Shown one piece after another: positions 23,053 to 31,814 of a DNA stretch of 49,552 nt (its first letter is position 1; each line of letters starts with the position of its first letter). The notes beneath the pieces were generated by a model, which ran no database searches, was not told the origin of the DNA, and saw only the letters and a program-made list of their open reading frames with translations. Source of the DNA: an uncultured Eubacteriales bacterium (GTDB taxonomy: Bacteria > Bacillota > Clostridia > Oscillospirales > Oscillospiraceae); contig URCK01000006.1 in NCBI GenBank assembly GCA_900546295.1, positions 1-49,552 of the forward strand, in the 5' to 3' direction. The position numbers and the translations under genes were made by a program.

Positions 23053-25524
23053 CTATTGTAAAGCATTGCAGTCGGCAAAAATGTCGAGACCGCGGTTTTC
23101 TTTTCTTGCGGAAAAGGCGAGCAGATATTCGCTCACCGTGCGCCGCAGCGCACTGTCGCTCCGGCCGCTGAGGTAGACACAGTAGCGGTAGCGCTCGTTC
23201 ACCTTCACGACCGGCGCGCCCGCCGGGCCGAGGACCTCAGTCTCGAGCGCGCGAAGCGGTTCTTTTTCGCTCGCAGCACGCAGCGCGTCGCGCAGCGCAC
23301 AGGCGGCGGCGATGACGCGCATCTCTTCCCTGCCGGAAACCGTCAGCGTGAAGAGATCGGCAAAGGGCGGATAGCGCCGCAAGCGGCGCAGGCGCAGTTC
23401 GTTTCGGTAAAAGGCTTCATAATCCTGCTTCGCCGCGGCCTGAATGACCTCGTTATCGGGGTGGTAGGTCTGGATGACGGCGCGCCCCGCGCGCTCGCCA
23501 CGCCCGGCCCTTCCCACGACCTGCGCAAGCAGGCTGTAGGTCCGCTCGGCGGCGTGATAGTTCTGGACATAGAGCGAAAGGTCTGCATCCAGAACGCCCA
23601 CGAGCGTCACATTTTCAAAATCCAGCCCCTTGGCGACCATCTGCGTGCCAAGGAGGATGGGGATGCGCCGCTCCGTGAACTGCCGCAGCAGCGCCTCGTG
23701 CCCGTGCGCGGCGGAAACGGTGTCCGCGTCCATGCGCAGGACCTCGGTGTTCGGAAAGAGCGCCCTGAGCTCGCGCTCTACCTTCTGCGTGCCGGAGCCG
23801 ACGCGCTTGAGTAGTCCGCCGCACGCTCTGCATCGTTCCATCACGGGTTCGGAATGGCCGCAGTAGTGGCACATCAGCCGCTCATTTGCCGAGTGATAGG
23901 TCATCGGCACGCTGCATCGCGGACACTCGGGCACATAGCCGCACTCGCCGCACAGCAGCATCCGCGCGCTGCCGCGCCGATTGAGGAAGAGAATGCTCTG
24001 CTCTCCGCGCGCGATGTTTTTTTGGAGCTCTGACCGCAGTGCGCTGCCGACGGACGTGTCGTTCCCCTGCCGCAGCTCGTCCTTCATGTCGGCGATGAGC
24101 ACCTCCGGCAGCGGGAGATCGTTGAATCTCTTGTGAAGGGAAAATACTTGATAGCGCCCGCGTTTGGCGTAATACGCGGTCTCCACCGTCGGTGTAGCCG
24201 AGCCGAGCAGCACGAGCGCGTCGCGCTGGGCGCAGCGGAACTGTGCGATGTCACGCGCGTGATAACGCGGCGGATTTTCCGACTGGTAGCTCCCCTCCTG
24301 CTCCTCGTCGAGAATGATGAGGCCGAGGTTCGGCAGCGGCGCAAACACCGCGCTGCGTGTGCCGAGCACGACGCGTACCTCGCCGCGGCGGATGCGTTTC
24401 CATTGATCGTAGCGCTCGGTGAGCGGCAGTGCGCTGTGCAGCATCACGGCGTCAGAGCCGAAGCGCGCGGAGAAGCGCTGCATCATCTGCGGCGTCAGCG
24501 CGATCTCCGGCACGAGCAGCATCGCCGTCTTGCCGCGCGCAAGCACTTGCTCGATGAGCTTGAGGTAGACCTGTGTCTTGCCGCTTGCGGTCACGCCGTA
24601 AAGGAGCGCGGCGCTGCCGCCCTCTCGCTCAAGCAGCGCGGAAAGGCCTTCGTAGGCCGCCTGCTGCTCTTCGTTGAGCGTGATCGGCGCGTCCTCGCGC
24701 GCGCTCGGCGCAGGAGGGCTGACGCGCAGCACTTCCTGCTCGGAAAATTCGACGAGGCCCGATTTGTTCAGCCCTCGCAGCGTCTGCATCGTTGCGCCCG
24801 TATAATAGCTGATCTCCGTGGAGGACAGCGTCCCCTCGCGGCAGAGAAGCTCGATGACCGCATAGCGCACCGGCGCGCTGCGGCGCTTGGGCTCAACGGC
24901 GGCGAGTGCTTCCTCCGCGCTGACACAGAGCGACACCATGCGCGCTTTTTTGTCGCCAAGGCGCTGCTTCATCGTCGTTTCGCAGACGAGGATGCCCTGC
25001 TGCGCCATCGTGTGCAGCGCACGTCCGGTCTTCTCTCCACCCAGTTCGTTGAGCGCCGTGCGCTCCGCGCCCTTCGCGCCGAGCACGGCGCAAAGCAGCG
25101 TTTCCTCAAGCGAGTCCGGCGCAACCGCACTCAACGCCTGCTCGGCGCTGACCTCCTCGTTCAGCTTCCAGATCTCGCGGCTCTTGAGCCACACGCCGCC
25201 TGGCAGCAGCGTTTTGAGCGCATCGTAATAGGTGCAGAAATAGCGCGCCTTCATCCATCTGGCAAGGCGGATATCCCGGCTGTCCAGCAGCGATTCTTCA
25301 TCCAGAAAAGCGTCGATCGGCTTGTAGGCGGGCTTGTCCTCCTCGCGCACGATGTCGAAAACGAAGCCCTCGCTGCGCCGGTTCCCGCGCCCAAACGGGA
25401 TGAGCACCCGCTTACCGCTTGCAGCCTCGGGCGCAAGCTCATCCGGGATGCGATAGGTATAGAGCTTATCCGCCGCAAACGGAACAGAAGAGACTGCGAC
25501 ACGAGCAAGCAATTTCTCTGCCAT
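23053..25524 (-). CDS. priA: Primosomal helicase PriA
   Basis: The 823-residue superfamily 2 helicase restarts stalled replication forks. An N-terminal DNA-binding domain is followed by the ATPase with Walker A GVTASGKTQ, the Walker B/DEEQ box in LIILDEEQEG and the later QVVGRAGRG motif. Between the lobes lie eight cysteines in paired CxxC motifs (CGEC, CPRC, CHYC, CRAC) that bind two zincs. It lies between rpoZ and def. The coaBC gene often found between rpoZ and priA in Firmicutes is absent here. Confidence 0.95.
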   Translation of the reverse strand: MAEKLLARVAVSSVPFAADKLYTYRIPDELAPEAASGKRVLIPFGRGNRRSEGFVFDIVREEDKPAYKPIDAFLDEESLLDSRDIRLARWMKARYFCTYYDALKTLLPGGVWLKSREIWKLNEEVSAEQALSAVAPDSLEETLLCAVLGAKGAERTALNELGGEKTGRALHTMAQQGILVCETTMKQRLGDKKARMVSLCVSAEEALAAVEPKRRSAPVRYAVIELLCREGTLSSTEISYYTGATMQTLRGLNKSGLVEFSEQEVLRVSPPAPSAREDAPITLNEEQQAAYEGLSALLEREGGSAALLYGVTASGKTQVYLKLIEQVLARGKTAMLLVPEIALTPQMMQRFSARFGSDAVMLHSALPLTERYDQWKRIRRGEVRVVLGTRSAVFAPLPNLGLIILDEEQEGSYQSENPPRYHARDIAQFRCAQRDALVLLGSATPTVETAYYAKRGRYQVFSLHKRFNDLPLPEVLIADMKDELRQGNDTSVGSALRSELQKNIARGEQSILFLNRRGSARMLLCGECGYVPECPRCSVPMTYHSANERLMCHYCGHSEPVMERCRACGGLLKRVGSGTQKVERELRALFPNTEVLRMDADTVSAAHGHEALLRQFTERRIPILLGTQMVAKGLDFENVTLVGVLDADLSLYVQNYHAAERTYSLLAQVVGRAGRGERAGRAVIQTYHPDNEVIQAAAKQDYEAFYRNELRLRRLRRYPPFADLFTLTVSGREEMRVIAAACALRDALRAASEKEPLRALETEVLGPAGAPVVKVNERYRYCVYLSGRSDSALRRTVSEYLLAFSARKENRGLDIFADCNALQ

Positions 25525-25551
25525 ACAGTCTCCTCCTTTGTTGTGTTTCAG

Positions 25552-25764
25552 TTACTTTGCGATGTGCGTGTCGATATTCGCAGCCGAGATCTTACCGGCA
25601 GCGACCTCGTTGATGGCCGTGGTGACCGGCTTTTCGCAGAGGGGATAGCCCTCTTCGTCGGCGGCCTCGGCGATCTGACGGGCGCGGCGCGCGACCACGT
25701 TCACCAGCAGGTAACGGTTCTCGACATACTTGTTGAGCAGGCTCATAGCGGGATAAAGCATCAT
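25552..25764 (-). CDS. rpoZ: RNA polymerase omega subunit
   Basis: This 70-residue protein has the omega core: AMSLLNKYVENRYLLVNVVARRARQI, with the conserved N-R-Y-x-L-V and ARRARQI, and a C-terminal NEVAAGKI segment. It supports RNA polymerase assembly. ATG 25764 (or the next codon) follows GGAAG. It lies directly after gmk, the conserved gmk-rpoZ-priA order, which confirms the call despite the short length. Confidence 0.92.
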   Translation of the reverse strand: MMLYPAMSLLNKYVENRYLLVNVVARRARQIAEAADEEGYPLCEKPVTTAINEVAAGKISAANIDTHIAK

Positions 25765-25804
25765 AATGGTTTACTTCCTTCTGCCTTTCGGCTGTTTTTT
25801 TGAT

Positions 25805-26398
25805 TTATTCGGACAAAATGGCCATGCGCTCGGCGGGCTTGCAGTGCTCGGCGAGCATGATGGCGTTGATTTCACGCACGGCGCGTTCCACCGTGTCGTT
25901 GATGACAAAGTAATCATAGGTATTGGCCGTCTGAAGCTCGACCTTGGCGCGCACAAGGCGCTTTTGCACCTTGTCGGGGCTGTCGGTGCCGCGGCTCGTC
26001 AGCCGCTCCTCAAGCGCCTGCCACGAGGGCGGCGCGATGAAGATGCGCACAACGTCGGGGCGCTTATGCACGACCTGCATCGCACCCTGCACCTCGATAT
26101 CGAGGATGACGTCCTTCCCCTGCTCCATGGCCTCGTCGACAAACTTTTTCGGCGTGCCGTAGAAGTTGCCGACATATTCCGCGTATTCGAGGAACGCGTC
26201 CTCGGAGATCATCTTGCGGAACGTGTCAACATCCGTGAAGTGATAGTGCACGCCGTCCTCCTCGCCCGGACGCGGCGCGCGCGTCGTCGCGGAAACGGAA
26301 AAATACAGGTCGTCGCGGTCCTTGAAAAGTTCCTTGAGCACCGTGCTCTTTCCCACGCCGGACGGGCCGGAGATGATGAATGTTTTTCCCTGGTTCAT
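25805..26398 (-). CDS. gmk: Guanylate kinase
   Basis: The 197-residue kinase converts GMP to GDP. The P-loop is GPSGVGKS (11-18), with the GMP-binding segment SVSATTRAPRPGE, HYHF and EYAEYVGNFYGTP, and the lid in SRGTDSPDKVQKRL. Length and motifs are normal. It lies in remA-gmk-rpoZ order with 6 bases after remA, as in Bacillus and Clostridium. Confidence 0.96.
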   Translation of the reverse strand: MNQGKTFIISGPSGVGKSTVLKELFKDRDDLYFSVSATTRAPRPGEEDGVHYHFTDVDTFRKMISEDAFLEYAEYVGNFYGTPKKFVDEAMEQGKDVILDIEVQGAMQVVHKRPDVVRIFIAPPSWQALEERLTSRGTDSPDKVQKRLVRAKVELQTANTYDYFVINDTVERAVREINAIMLAEHCKPAERMAILSE

Positions 26399-26404
26399 AG
26401 TAGC

Positions 26405-26665
26405 TTAACCTTCCTCCTCTATCCCGAGCGTCTCCACACCGAGGCGCGCGATCAGCTTGTCGGCCGCGATGGCAGAGAGCACCACATGGTCGCTGTCCAT
26501 GATGAAGACCGAGGCCGTCTTGCGCCCGTAGGTCGCGTCGATCAGCATGCCGCGCTCGCGGGATTCCTGAATGAGACGTTTGATCGGCGCGCTGTCGGGA
26601 CTCACCACGGCGATCAGCCGCTCGGCGGAGACCATATTGCCAAATCCGATGTTCAGCAGTTTCAT
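26405..26665 (-). CDS. remA: RemA-type regulator (DUF370)
   Basis: An 86-residue protein (MKLLNIGFGNMVSAERL) of the RemA/DUF370 family. In Bacillus subtilis RemA is a DNA-binding activator of matrix and osmoprotection genes; its role in clostridia is less clear. ATG 26665 is chosen because AAGGAG lies 8 bases upstream; the GTG at 26674 is inside that site. The conserved core SPDSAPIKRLIQ and TYGRKTASVFIMDSDHVVLS is intact. It lies between yicC and gmk. Confidence 0.93.
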   Translation of the reverse strand: MKLLNIGFGNMVSAERLIAVVSPDSAPIKRLIQESRERGMLIDATYGRKTASVFIMDSDHVVLSAIAADKLIARLGVETLGIEEEG

Positions 26666-26680
26666 CGCGGTCACTCCTTA

Positions 26681-27568
26681 CTATTCGATGTTCTGCACCT
26701 GCTCGCGGATCTTTTCGACCTCCGCCTTGAGCGCGACCACGTCGCGCGCGATGGCAACGTCGTTGCACTTCGAGCCGATGGTGTTGCTCTCGCGGTTGAC
26801 CTCCTGAATGAGGAAGTCCATCTTGCGGCCCATGGGCTCATCCGAGAGCAGCATATCGCGCAGCTGCGAAACGTGCGAGCGCAGGCGGACCGTTTCCTCG
26901 TCCACGGCGATCTTGTCGGCGTAGATGGCTGCCTCGGTCAGGATGCGCGCTTCGTCGATCGTCGTGCTCTGCAAGACCTCCTGCATGCGCGCGGTCAGCT
27001 TTTCGCGGTACTCGCGCACCGTTTCGGGCGAACGCTCCTCGACCATGCCCGTGAGCGTTTCGATGGTCGTGAGTCTGCCGCCGATGTCCTCGGCGAGCTT
27101 CTTCCCCTCCGTCGCGCGCATCGTATTGTAGGAAGCGAGCGCCTCGCCCAGCACCTCGCAGATGTCCGCGCCGACGGATTCAAGGTCTTCCTCCGCCTTT
27201 GTGACGCTCAGCACATCGGGGATGCGGGCAAAGTCCGTCACGTCGCACATGGCGTTCAGGTGCTTGCCGCCGTCGAGCGCGCAGAGCTTGTCGAAGGCCT
27301 CAAGGTAGCTGCGGGCAAGCCCCTCGTTGACCGCGACGATCTCTTCGTCCGCGCCGGTCGAATCGATGCTGATGAACACATCGACCTTACCGCGGGAAAT
27401 TGCCTTCTGCACACGGCCCTTGATGGCGTCCTCGGCAAAAATGTAGGCGCGCGGCAGCTTTACCGTACAGTCGAGGTAGCGGTTGTTCACGCTGCGCACC
27501 TCAACGGTGATGTCGCGATTGGATAATGTTTTTCTGGCTCTTCCGTAGCCGGTCATACTTTTGACCAC
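26681..27568 (-). CDS. yicC: YicC-family endoribonuclease
   Basis: This 295-residue protein starts with the YicC signature SMTGYGRA and contains VEVRSVNNRYLD, and near the C-terminus GRKMDFLIQEVNRESNTIGSK. The family is a metal-dependent endoribonuclease in E. coli and B. subtilis (YloC). Start is GTG 27568 behind GGAGGAG. It is the first gene of the remA-gmk-rpoZ-priA run and is separated by 40 bases from the DnaJ-like gene upstream. Confidence 0.93.
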   Translation of the reverse strand: MVKSMTGYGRARKTLSNRDITVEVRSVNNRYLDCTVKLPRAYIFAEDAIKGRVQKAISRGKVDVFISIDSTGADEEIVAVNEGLARSYLEAFDKLCALDGGKHLNAMCDVTDFARIPDVLSVTKAEEDLESVGADICEVLGEALASYNTMRATEGKKLAEDIGGRLTTIETLTGMVEERSPETVREYREKLTARMQEVLQSTTIDEARILTEAAIYADKIAVDEETVRLRSHVSQLRDMLLSDEPMGRKMDFLIQEVNRESNTIGSKCNDVAIARDVVALKAEVEKIREQVQNIE

Positions 27569-27608
27569 GATTGTTCTCCTCCATCATTCGTGATTTGACT
27601 TTATCAAT

Positions 27609-28253
27609 TTAACAAGGGATGAAATAGCATCCGCCACCGCTGAAGAGCGTACAGCAGGACCATGCCGCGCAGCAGCGCAGGCAGGCGTTCTCATCGAAGT
27701 TCGCCGTGTGGAACGTGCGGAAACCGTCAGGGCGATAGCCCGAGCCCGTGAGAGAAGCAAGCGCGCTGCGATATTCCGGGTTGCCCGGCTCCATCTGCAC
27801 GGCGGTCTCAAGGTAGCGCCGCGCTTCGTCCAGCCAGCCGCGGCGCGAGCAAACGACGCCCATCAGAAAATTCCACTCCGCGTCATGCTCGCTCACGCCG
27901 GAAAGCAGCCGCTCGGCGAGCGAAATGTCGCCGCGGTTGACGGCTGCGCGCACCTGCTGCAAACGGCTCGCGCCGTAGGAATTGTTGCCATAGTAACTCC
28001 CGCCGTAGCTCCGGCCGGGATCGGCGTAGCCGTAGGAATAGCTCTGCGAGGCGGCGGAGGACGCTTTGCGCTGCTTCTGGATCTGATCGTACGCTTCGTT
28101 GATCTCTTTCATTTTTTCCTGCGCAAGATCGGCAAGCGGGTTATCGTGGTAGTTGTCCGGGTGATATTTGCGGGCAAGGTCGCGGTAAGCACGCTTGACC
28201 TCCTCGTCAGTCGCCGTTGGAGGGATATTCAGGATCTGATAGGGGTCGTTCAT
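27609..28253 (-). CDS. J-domain protein with TPR-like and Cys-rich C-terminus
   Basis: A 214-residue protein with an N-terminal J domain (about 3-65) including the essential HPD in RKYHPDN, so it should stimulate an Hsp70 ATPase. A Ser/Tyr/Gly linker follows, then two TPR-like helices (about 100-165). The last 30 residues hold seven cysteines (CLRCCAAWSCC, GGGC, terminal C), a likely metal or redox cluster or membrane-interface tail. Its ATG overlaps the DUF5685 stop by four bases, so the two are coupled. The specific client is unknown; DUF5685 is the best guess. Confidence 0.85.
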   Translation of the reverse strand: MNDPYQILNIPPTATDEEVKRAYRDLARKYHPDNYHDNPLADLAQEKMKEINEAYDQIQKQRKASSAASQSYSYGYADPGRSYGGSYYGNNSYGASRLQQVRAAVNRGDISLAERLLSGVSEHDAEWNFLMGVVCSRRGWLDEARRYLETAVQMEPGNPEYRSALASLTGSGYRPDGFRTFHTANFDENACLRCCAAWSCCTLFSGGGCYFIPC

Positions 28254-29158
28254 ACGGTTTCCTCGATTTTCTCTTGTTTTATGCGAAAGTGTGTGCGGCG
28301 CGGGGGTTTATGGTAGGTGCCGTTGAGAACGGCATTGCCGATCCCATACAGGCTCTCGTAAAAAATGCTGTCTAAAATGTTCGACCACACGCCGCGCTCG
28401 AGCAGCGCGTAGGCGTCTGCCATGCGGTGCACGGAAAGGTCGAGCAGCAGCGCGACCTCCTGCCGCGTCTTCTCGTCGAGCTCGCCGCTTGTGAGAGCGT
28501 AGCGGTAGCGCAGCGGATTGTAGCAGCTGTTTGCAACGTCTTTTTTGAGATCGTCCGCCGCGTCGACAAGGTAGATCCAGCGGCCGAGGTGGTAGAAGAG
28601 CTCGGCCATCACGCGGCGGCGCGGACCGTCCGGCACAACGGCAGCCATGTCTGCCATCAGCGCGGCGAAAGGCTCTGCCGCCCGGTCGACCGACGCGCAG
28701 CACTCGCGCTCGCACGCGGAAAGCTCCGCAAGATGACGCTGCACCGCTTCGTCAAAGGATGGCGCGCAGGAGCGCGCCTTGCGGTAGGCGCGGCGCAGAA
28801 AGAGCGATGCCAGCCGATACGGGAGCGAACGGAACAATCCGTGGTCTGCAATGTGGTCCCTCAGCTGCCACCAGGCAAGCACGATGCTGTGGTCGGCGGC
28901 TGTTTCAAGACTTTGCGCATGCGTCATCACGCAGCGCGCCCTGCACGGGTGCGCGATGCAGCGGCAGGACGTGCATTCAGGCTCCCCCGCCTCTGAAAGC
29001 AGGATAGCGAGGAAGGTAAAATCAAAGTTCAGCACAAAGCGCGCGGAAAAGCCGTATTTCCGGCCAAGCTCGTGGCACAGTCCGCAGTAAACGGACTCAA
29101 AGAGTTCTTCGTCGTGCGCGCTCAGGCGGTTTTGAGAGGGGCGGACATAACCAAACAT
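28250..29158 (-). CDS. DUF5685 family protein
   Basis: This 302-residue, mostly helical protein has an N-terminal cysteine-rich region: YCGLCHEL, then CTSCRCIAHPCRARC within the first 80 residues, suggesting a bound metal or Fe-S cluster. The rest is helix-rich (NPLRYRYAL, GIGNAVLNGTY near the end). I recall the family as DUF5685, uncharacterised and common in clostridia. It starts four bases after the RseC-like gene without a clear ribosome binding site, implying coupling. The J-domain gene follows with overlap. Confidence 0.75.
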   Translation of the reverse strand: MFGYVRPSQNRLSAHDEELFESVYCGLCHELGRKYGFSARFVLNFDFTFLAILLSEAGEPECTSCRCIAHPCRARCVMTHAQSLETAADHSIVLAWWQLRDHIADHGLFRSLPYRLASLFLRRAYRKARSCAPSFDEAVQRHLAELSACERECCASVDRAAEPFAALMADMAAVVPDGPRRRVMAELFYHLGRWIYLVDAADDLKKDVANSCYNPLRYRYALTSGELDEKTRQEVALLLDLSVHRMADAYALLERGVWSNILDSIFYESLYGIGNAVLNGTYHKPPRRTHFRIKQEKIEETV

Positions 29159-29162
29159 CGGC

Positions 29163-29570
29163 TCAGAACAGGCGGACGATGGTAAATGTCAGCGCGCCGC
29201 TCCGCTTCATGCGCCGGTCGCAGACGACCGCGGGAATGAGACCGAGCAGAAACGCCGCGATGGCGACAGCATAGCGCATTCCCTCGCTCGAAAGCGCGCC
29301 GGTCAGAAAATATCCTGCGAAAAAGCAGACGATCGGCAGCAGGTACACAAGGCTCATCACGCCGAGCAGCCGCTTCGTGCTGCTTTCGACCACGACCTTT
29401 TGTCCCACCTCCGCACCGACGGTGTTGCGCGCCTGCGCGCGCACGCTCGCGCCGGAAACGCCGCAGCCCGCGCACTCTTCGCAGTCATGTCCGCAGGCGG
29501 ATTTCCGCGGAACGGAGATCTCCGCCATGCCGCCGGGCAGTATCTTTTCTACTGTTGCGATCTGAGTCAT
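29163..29570 (-). CDS. RseC/SoxR-reducing-system family membrane protein
   Basis: The 135-residue protein has the RseC layout: a short cytoplasmic N-terminal domain with a cysteine cluster (CGHDCEECAGCG, about 26-37), then two membrane spans (about 70-90 and 98-118) and a basic tail. Family members are linked to Rnf-type electron transfer, SoxR reduction or sigma-E control. In clostridia the role is unproven. ATG 29570 follows AAGGAG. It is placed between cdaR and DUF5685. No rnf genes are in the window. Confidence 0.82.
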   Translation of the reverse strand: MTQIATVEKILPGGMAEISVPRKSACGHDCEECAGCGVSGASVRAQARNTVGAEVGQKVVVESSTKRLLGVMSLVYLLPIVCFFAGYFLTGALSSEGMRYAVAIAAFLLGLIPAVVCDRRMKRSGALTFTIVRLF

Positions 29571-29612
29571 AGTGTCTCCTTTGGTATTTGCCGATATTGC
29601 TGAAAATTGTAT

Positions 29613-30833
29613 TTATCCGATATGGACCGTGACCTCGTAGCTGCCCACCGCACCAAGATCGTATCCCGTCACAGAGATGCGCGCGGGGACGGTGTAGCTG
29701 CCGCTGTCGGCCGAGATGCCGGAGAGGTCCGCAATGACGTGCACGTCATCGCCGGTCACGGCGGTGATGTCCCCTGCCGTACCGCGCAGCGTCACAGGGA
29801 GCGACGAGGTGAGGATGCTCACCGTGTGATCGCCGCTGAAGTTTTCATAGCTGAACTTCAGCGCTTCGACCTCGCGCGTTTCTACATCCTTTGCCGTGAT
29901 CGAAAGCGTAACGGTCGTGATGCCGCTCAGATTGTTGACGCCCTCGGGCACGGGAATATCATAGGTGAAGGATTCCTGCCCGCGCAGATCCTCGAGCGCG
30001 AGCGTGCCGACCACGAGCTCATCGAGCGAGGAAAGCTGCGCAGCCTCGCCCGAAAGGGTGATGCTCGAGTGGCTGAGCGACCAGTCATAGTTTTCAAGGC
30101 GCGCGCCCGCGGATTCGACAAATTTTACCTTGAGCGGAACATCCGTGACCTTGAGCACGGGCAGCGTGACCTGAATGTTATCGCTCATGGGATGGATGTT
30201 TCGGTTGCTGACGAGCTGGTCGTTGAAGTCGTACAGCTCGTAATCGAGCAGCTCCACGACCGTTGAGGTCGCATTTTCAATGTTGAGCGTGACCTGCGCG
30301 TAGCTGATCTGCATAATGTCGGACTGCTGGCCGCGCAGTTCAAGCGTTTCGGGCAGCAGCTCTACCGTGCCGGCGATGTAGCCCTCGGCCACATTGCCCA
30401 CCACGTTGCAGCGGATCTCGACATCCTTCTTGCTCAGCTCGCCGATCTCGACCTGCACGGTGCGCACGGTGGGCGACTCGATGCTCACATCACGCGAGGA
30501 AATGCCGCTCGGCAGCAGGATGTTGTAGGCCACGGTCTGCTTGCCCGCGTAGGTGATGGAGGAAAGATCGCACACAAGGCGGATCTGGCTCGTATCAAAG
30601 CTGTAGGCGAGGCGGCGCGGAAATTTGAGCCGCAGATCAACGCTCATGTCCTCTTCCCCGCTCACGCGCATGAGGCCCTTGTCGGCGAGCGTCGTGTCCT
30701 CGTTCAGAAACTCAATGGCAACATCGTGCACGTTGACGGTGATCTCGTCGCTGTTGCTCACATAAAACCATACCATCGAGGCGATGAGCAGCGAAAGGAA
30801 GACGTAAAAGATCTGACGACGCTTAGATTTCAT
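29613..30833 (-). CDS. cdaR: CdaA regulator (YbbR-domain protein)
   Basis: A 406-residue protein with one N-terminal membrane anchor (FYVFLSLLIASMVWFYV) and an extracellular part built of repeated YbbR beta-domains. CdaR binds CdaA and tunes c-di-AMP synthesis. The start is ATG 30833, overlapping cdaA by 11 bases; the open frame extends further but into cdaA. In most Firmicutes glmM follows cdaR. Here an RseC-like gene follows, so the glmM link is broken. Confidence 0.9.
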   Translation of the reverse strand: MKSKRRQIFYVFLSLLIASMVWFYVSNSDEITVNVHDVAIEFLNEDTTLADKGLMRVSGEEDMSVDLRLKFPRRLAYSFDTSQIRLVCDLSSITYAGKQTVAYNILLPSGISSRDVSIESPTVRTVQVEIGELSKKDVEIRCNVVGNVAEGYIAGTVELLPETLELRGQQSDIMQISYAQVTLNIENATSTVVELLDYELYDFNDQLVSNRNIHPMSDNIQVTLPVLKVTDVPLKVKFVESAGARLENYDWSLSHSSITLSGEAAQLSSLDELVVGTLALEDLRGQESFTYDIPVPEGVNNLSGITTVTLSITAKDVETREVEALKFSYENFSGDHTVSILTSSLPVTLRGTAGDITAVTGDDVHVIADLSGISADSGSYTVPARISVTGYDLGAVGSYEVTVHIG

Positions 30834-31713
30834 CGTGCTTGTCCCCCTTTCCGGACGTGAGAACCTTCCAAAGGCGCATGAGGACGCGATCCTCCTGCGC
30901 TTCGTCGGGTGCTTGCGGGATGAGCTCGTTGATGAGCAGCTTTTCAAGCGTTTCCGGCATGAGGTGGCGCTTTAAAAGCCCGCCGATGGCGACGGAAATG
31001 GTGCCCGTCTCCTCCGAGACGATGACGACGACCGCGTCGGAATTCTCGCTCATGCCGATGCCCGCGCGGTGGCGCATACCGAGGTCGCGGCTGAGGTTCA
31101 CGTTCTTGGAAAGCGGCAGCATGCAGCCGCCTGCGAGCAGGCGCCCGTCGCGCATGATGACCGCACCGTCGTGCATCGCGGCCTTGACGAAGAAGATGTT
31201 CTTCAAAAGCTCGCTGCTCACGCGCGCGTCGACGATGGTGCCCGTGCGGGCAATGTCATCGAGCGCGATGTCGCGCTCAAAGACGATGAGCACGCCCGTG
31301 CGGGATTTGGACATCTCCGTGCAGGCAAGCACCGTCTGCGCGATGGCGTTTTCAATGGCAGATACCTGCTGCGTGCGGGCGAAGGGATTGAACGAGCGCA
31401 GCTTGCTCGAGCCGAGCTGGTCGATCAAACGCCGGATCTCCGGCTGGAACAGCACGATCAGCGCGAGCGCGCCGAGGGACAGTACATGGCTCAAAATGAA
31501 ATAGATGCCGCCGAGCGACAGCGCATCGGAAAGCATCAGCGCCAGCAAAAACAGCAGCACGACCTTACCGACGCTTTCGACCTTCGACGTTCCGACGAGC
31601 TTCAAAAGCCAGTAAATGCCGTAGGTCATCAACGCGATATCAAGGTAATCCGACACCTTGAGCGTGAGTATATAGCGCCATGTGCCTTCCAAAACGGGCA
31701 TGATGATATCCAT
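30823..31713 (-). CDS. cdaA: Diadenylate cyclase CdaA
   Basis: This 296-residue membrane enzyme joins two ATP into c-di-AMP. Three N-terminal membrane spans (about 10-95) precede the DisA_N-type cyclase domain, with its catalytic DGA motif (MHDGAVI) and the ATP-binding RHRAG (MRHRAGIGMSE). The start is ATG 31713 with GGGGGGAG upstream; the GTG at 31719 is too close to that site. It is followed by cdaR and has a promoter at 31767-31795. The C-terminal tail is acidic and helical. Confidence 0.93.
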   Translation of the reverse strand: MDIIMPVLEGTWRYILTLKVSDYLDIALMTYGIYWLLKLVGTSKVESVGKVVLLFLLALMLSDALSLGGIYFILSHVLSLGALALIVLFQPEIRRLIDQLGSSKLRSFNPFARTQQVSAIENAIAQTVLACTEMSKSRTGVLIVFERDIALDDIARTGTIVDARVSSELLKNIFFVKAAMHDGAVIMRDGRLLAGGCMLPLSKNVNLSRDLGMRHRAGIGMSENSDAVVVIVSEETGTISVAIGGLLKRHLMPETLEKLLINELIPQAPDEAQEDRVLMRLWKVLTSGKGDKHDEI

Positions 31714-31766
31714 CGGCACGCTCCCCCCAAACGATCATGATACTAACCAAGCAATAGTTAATACTT

Positions 31767-31795
31767 ATTCTAATATAAAATGCAGAGAAATGCAA
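31767..31795 (-). promoter_or_regulatory. Promoter of cdaA
   Basis: Minus-strand TTGCAT (31790-31795), a 17-base spacer and TAGAAT (31767-31772). It sits in the AT-rich 100-base gap between the NifS-like gene and cdaA. Confidence 0.6.
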
Positions 31796-31814
31796 CGGTC
31801 GAGGCATGAATTTT

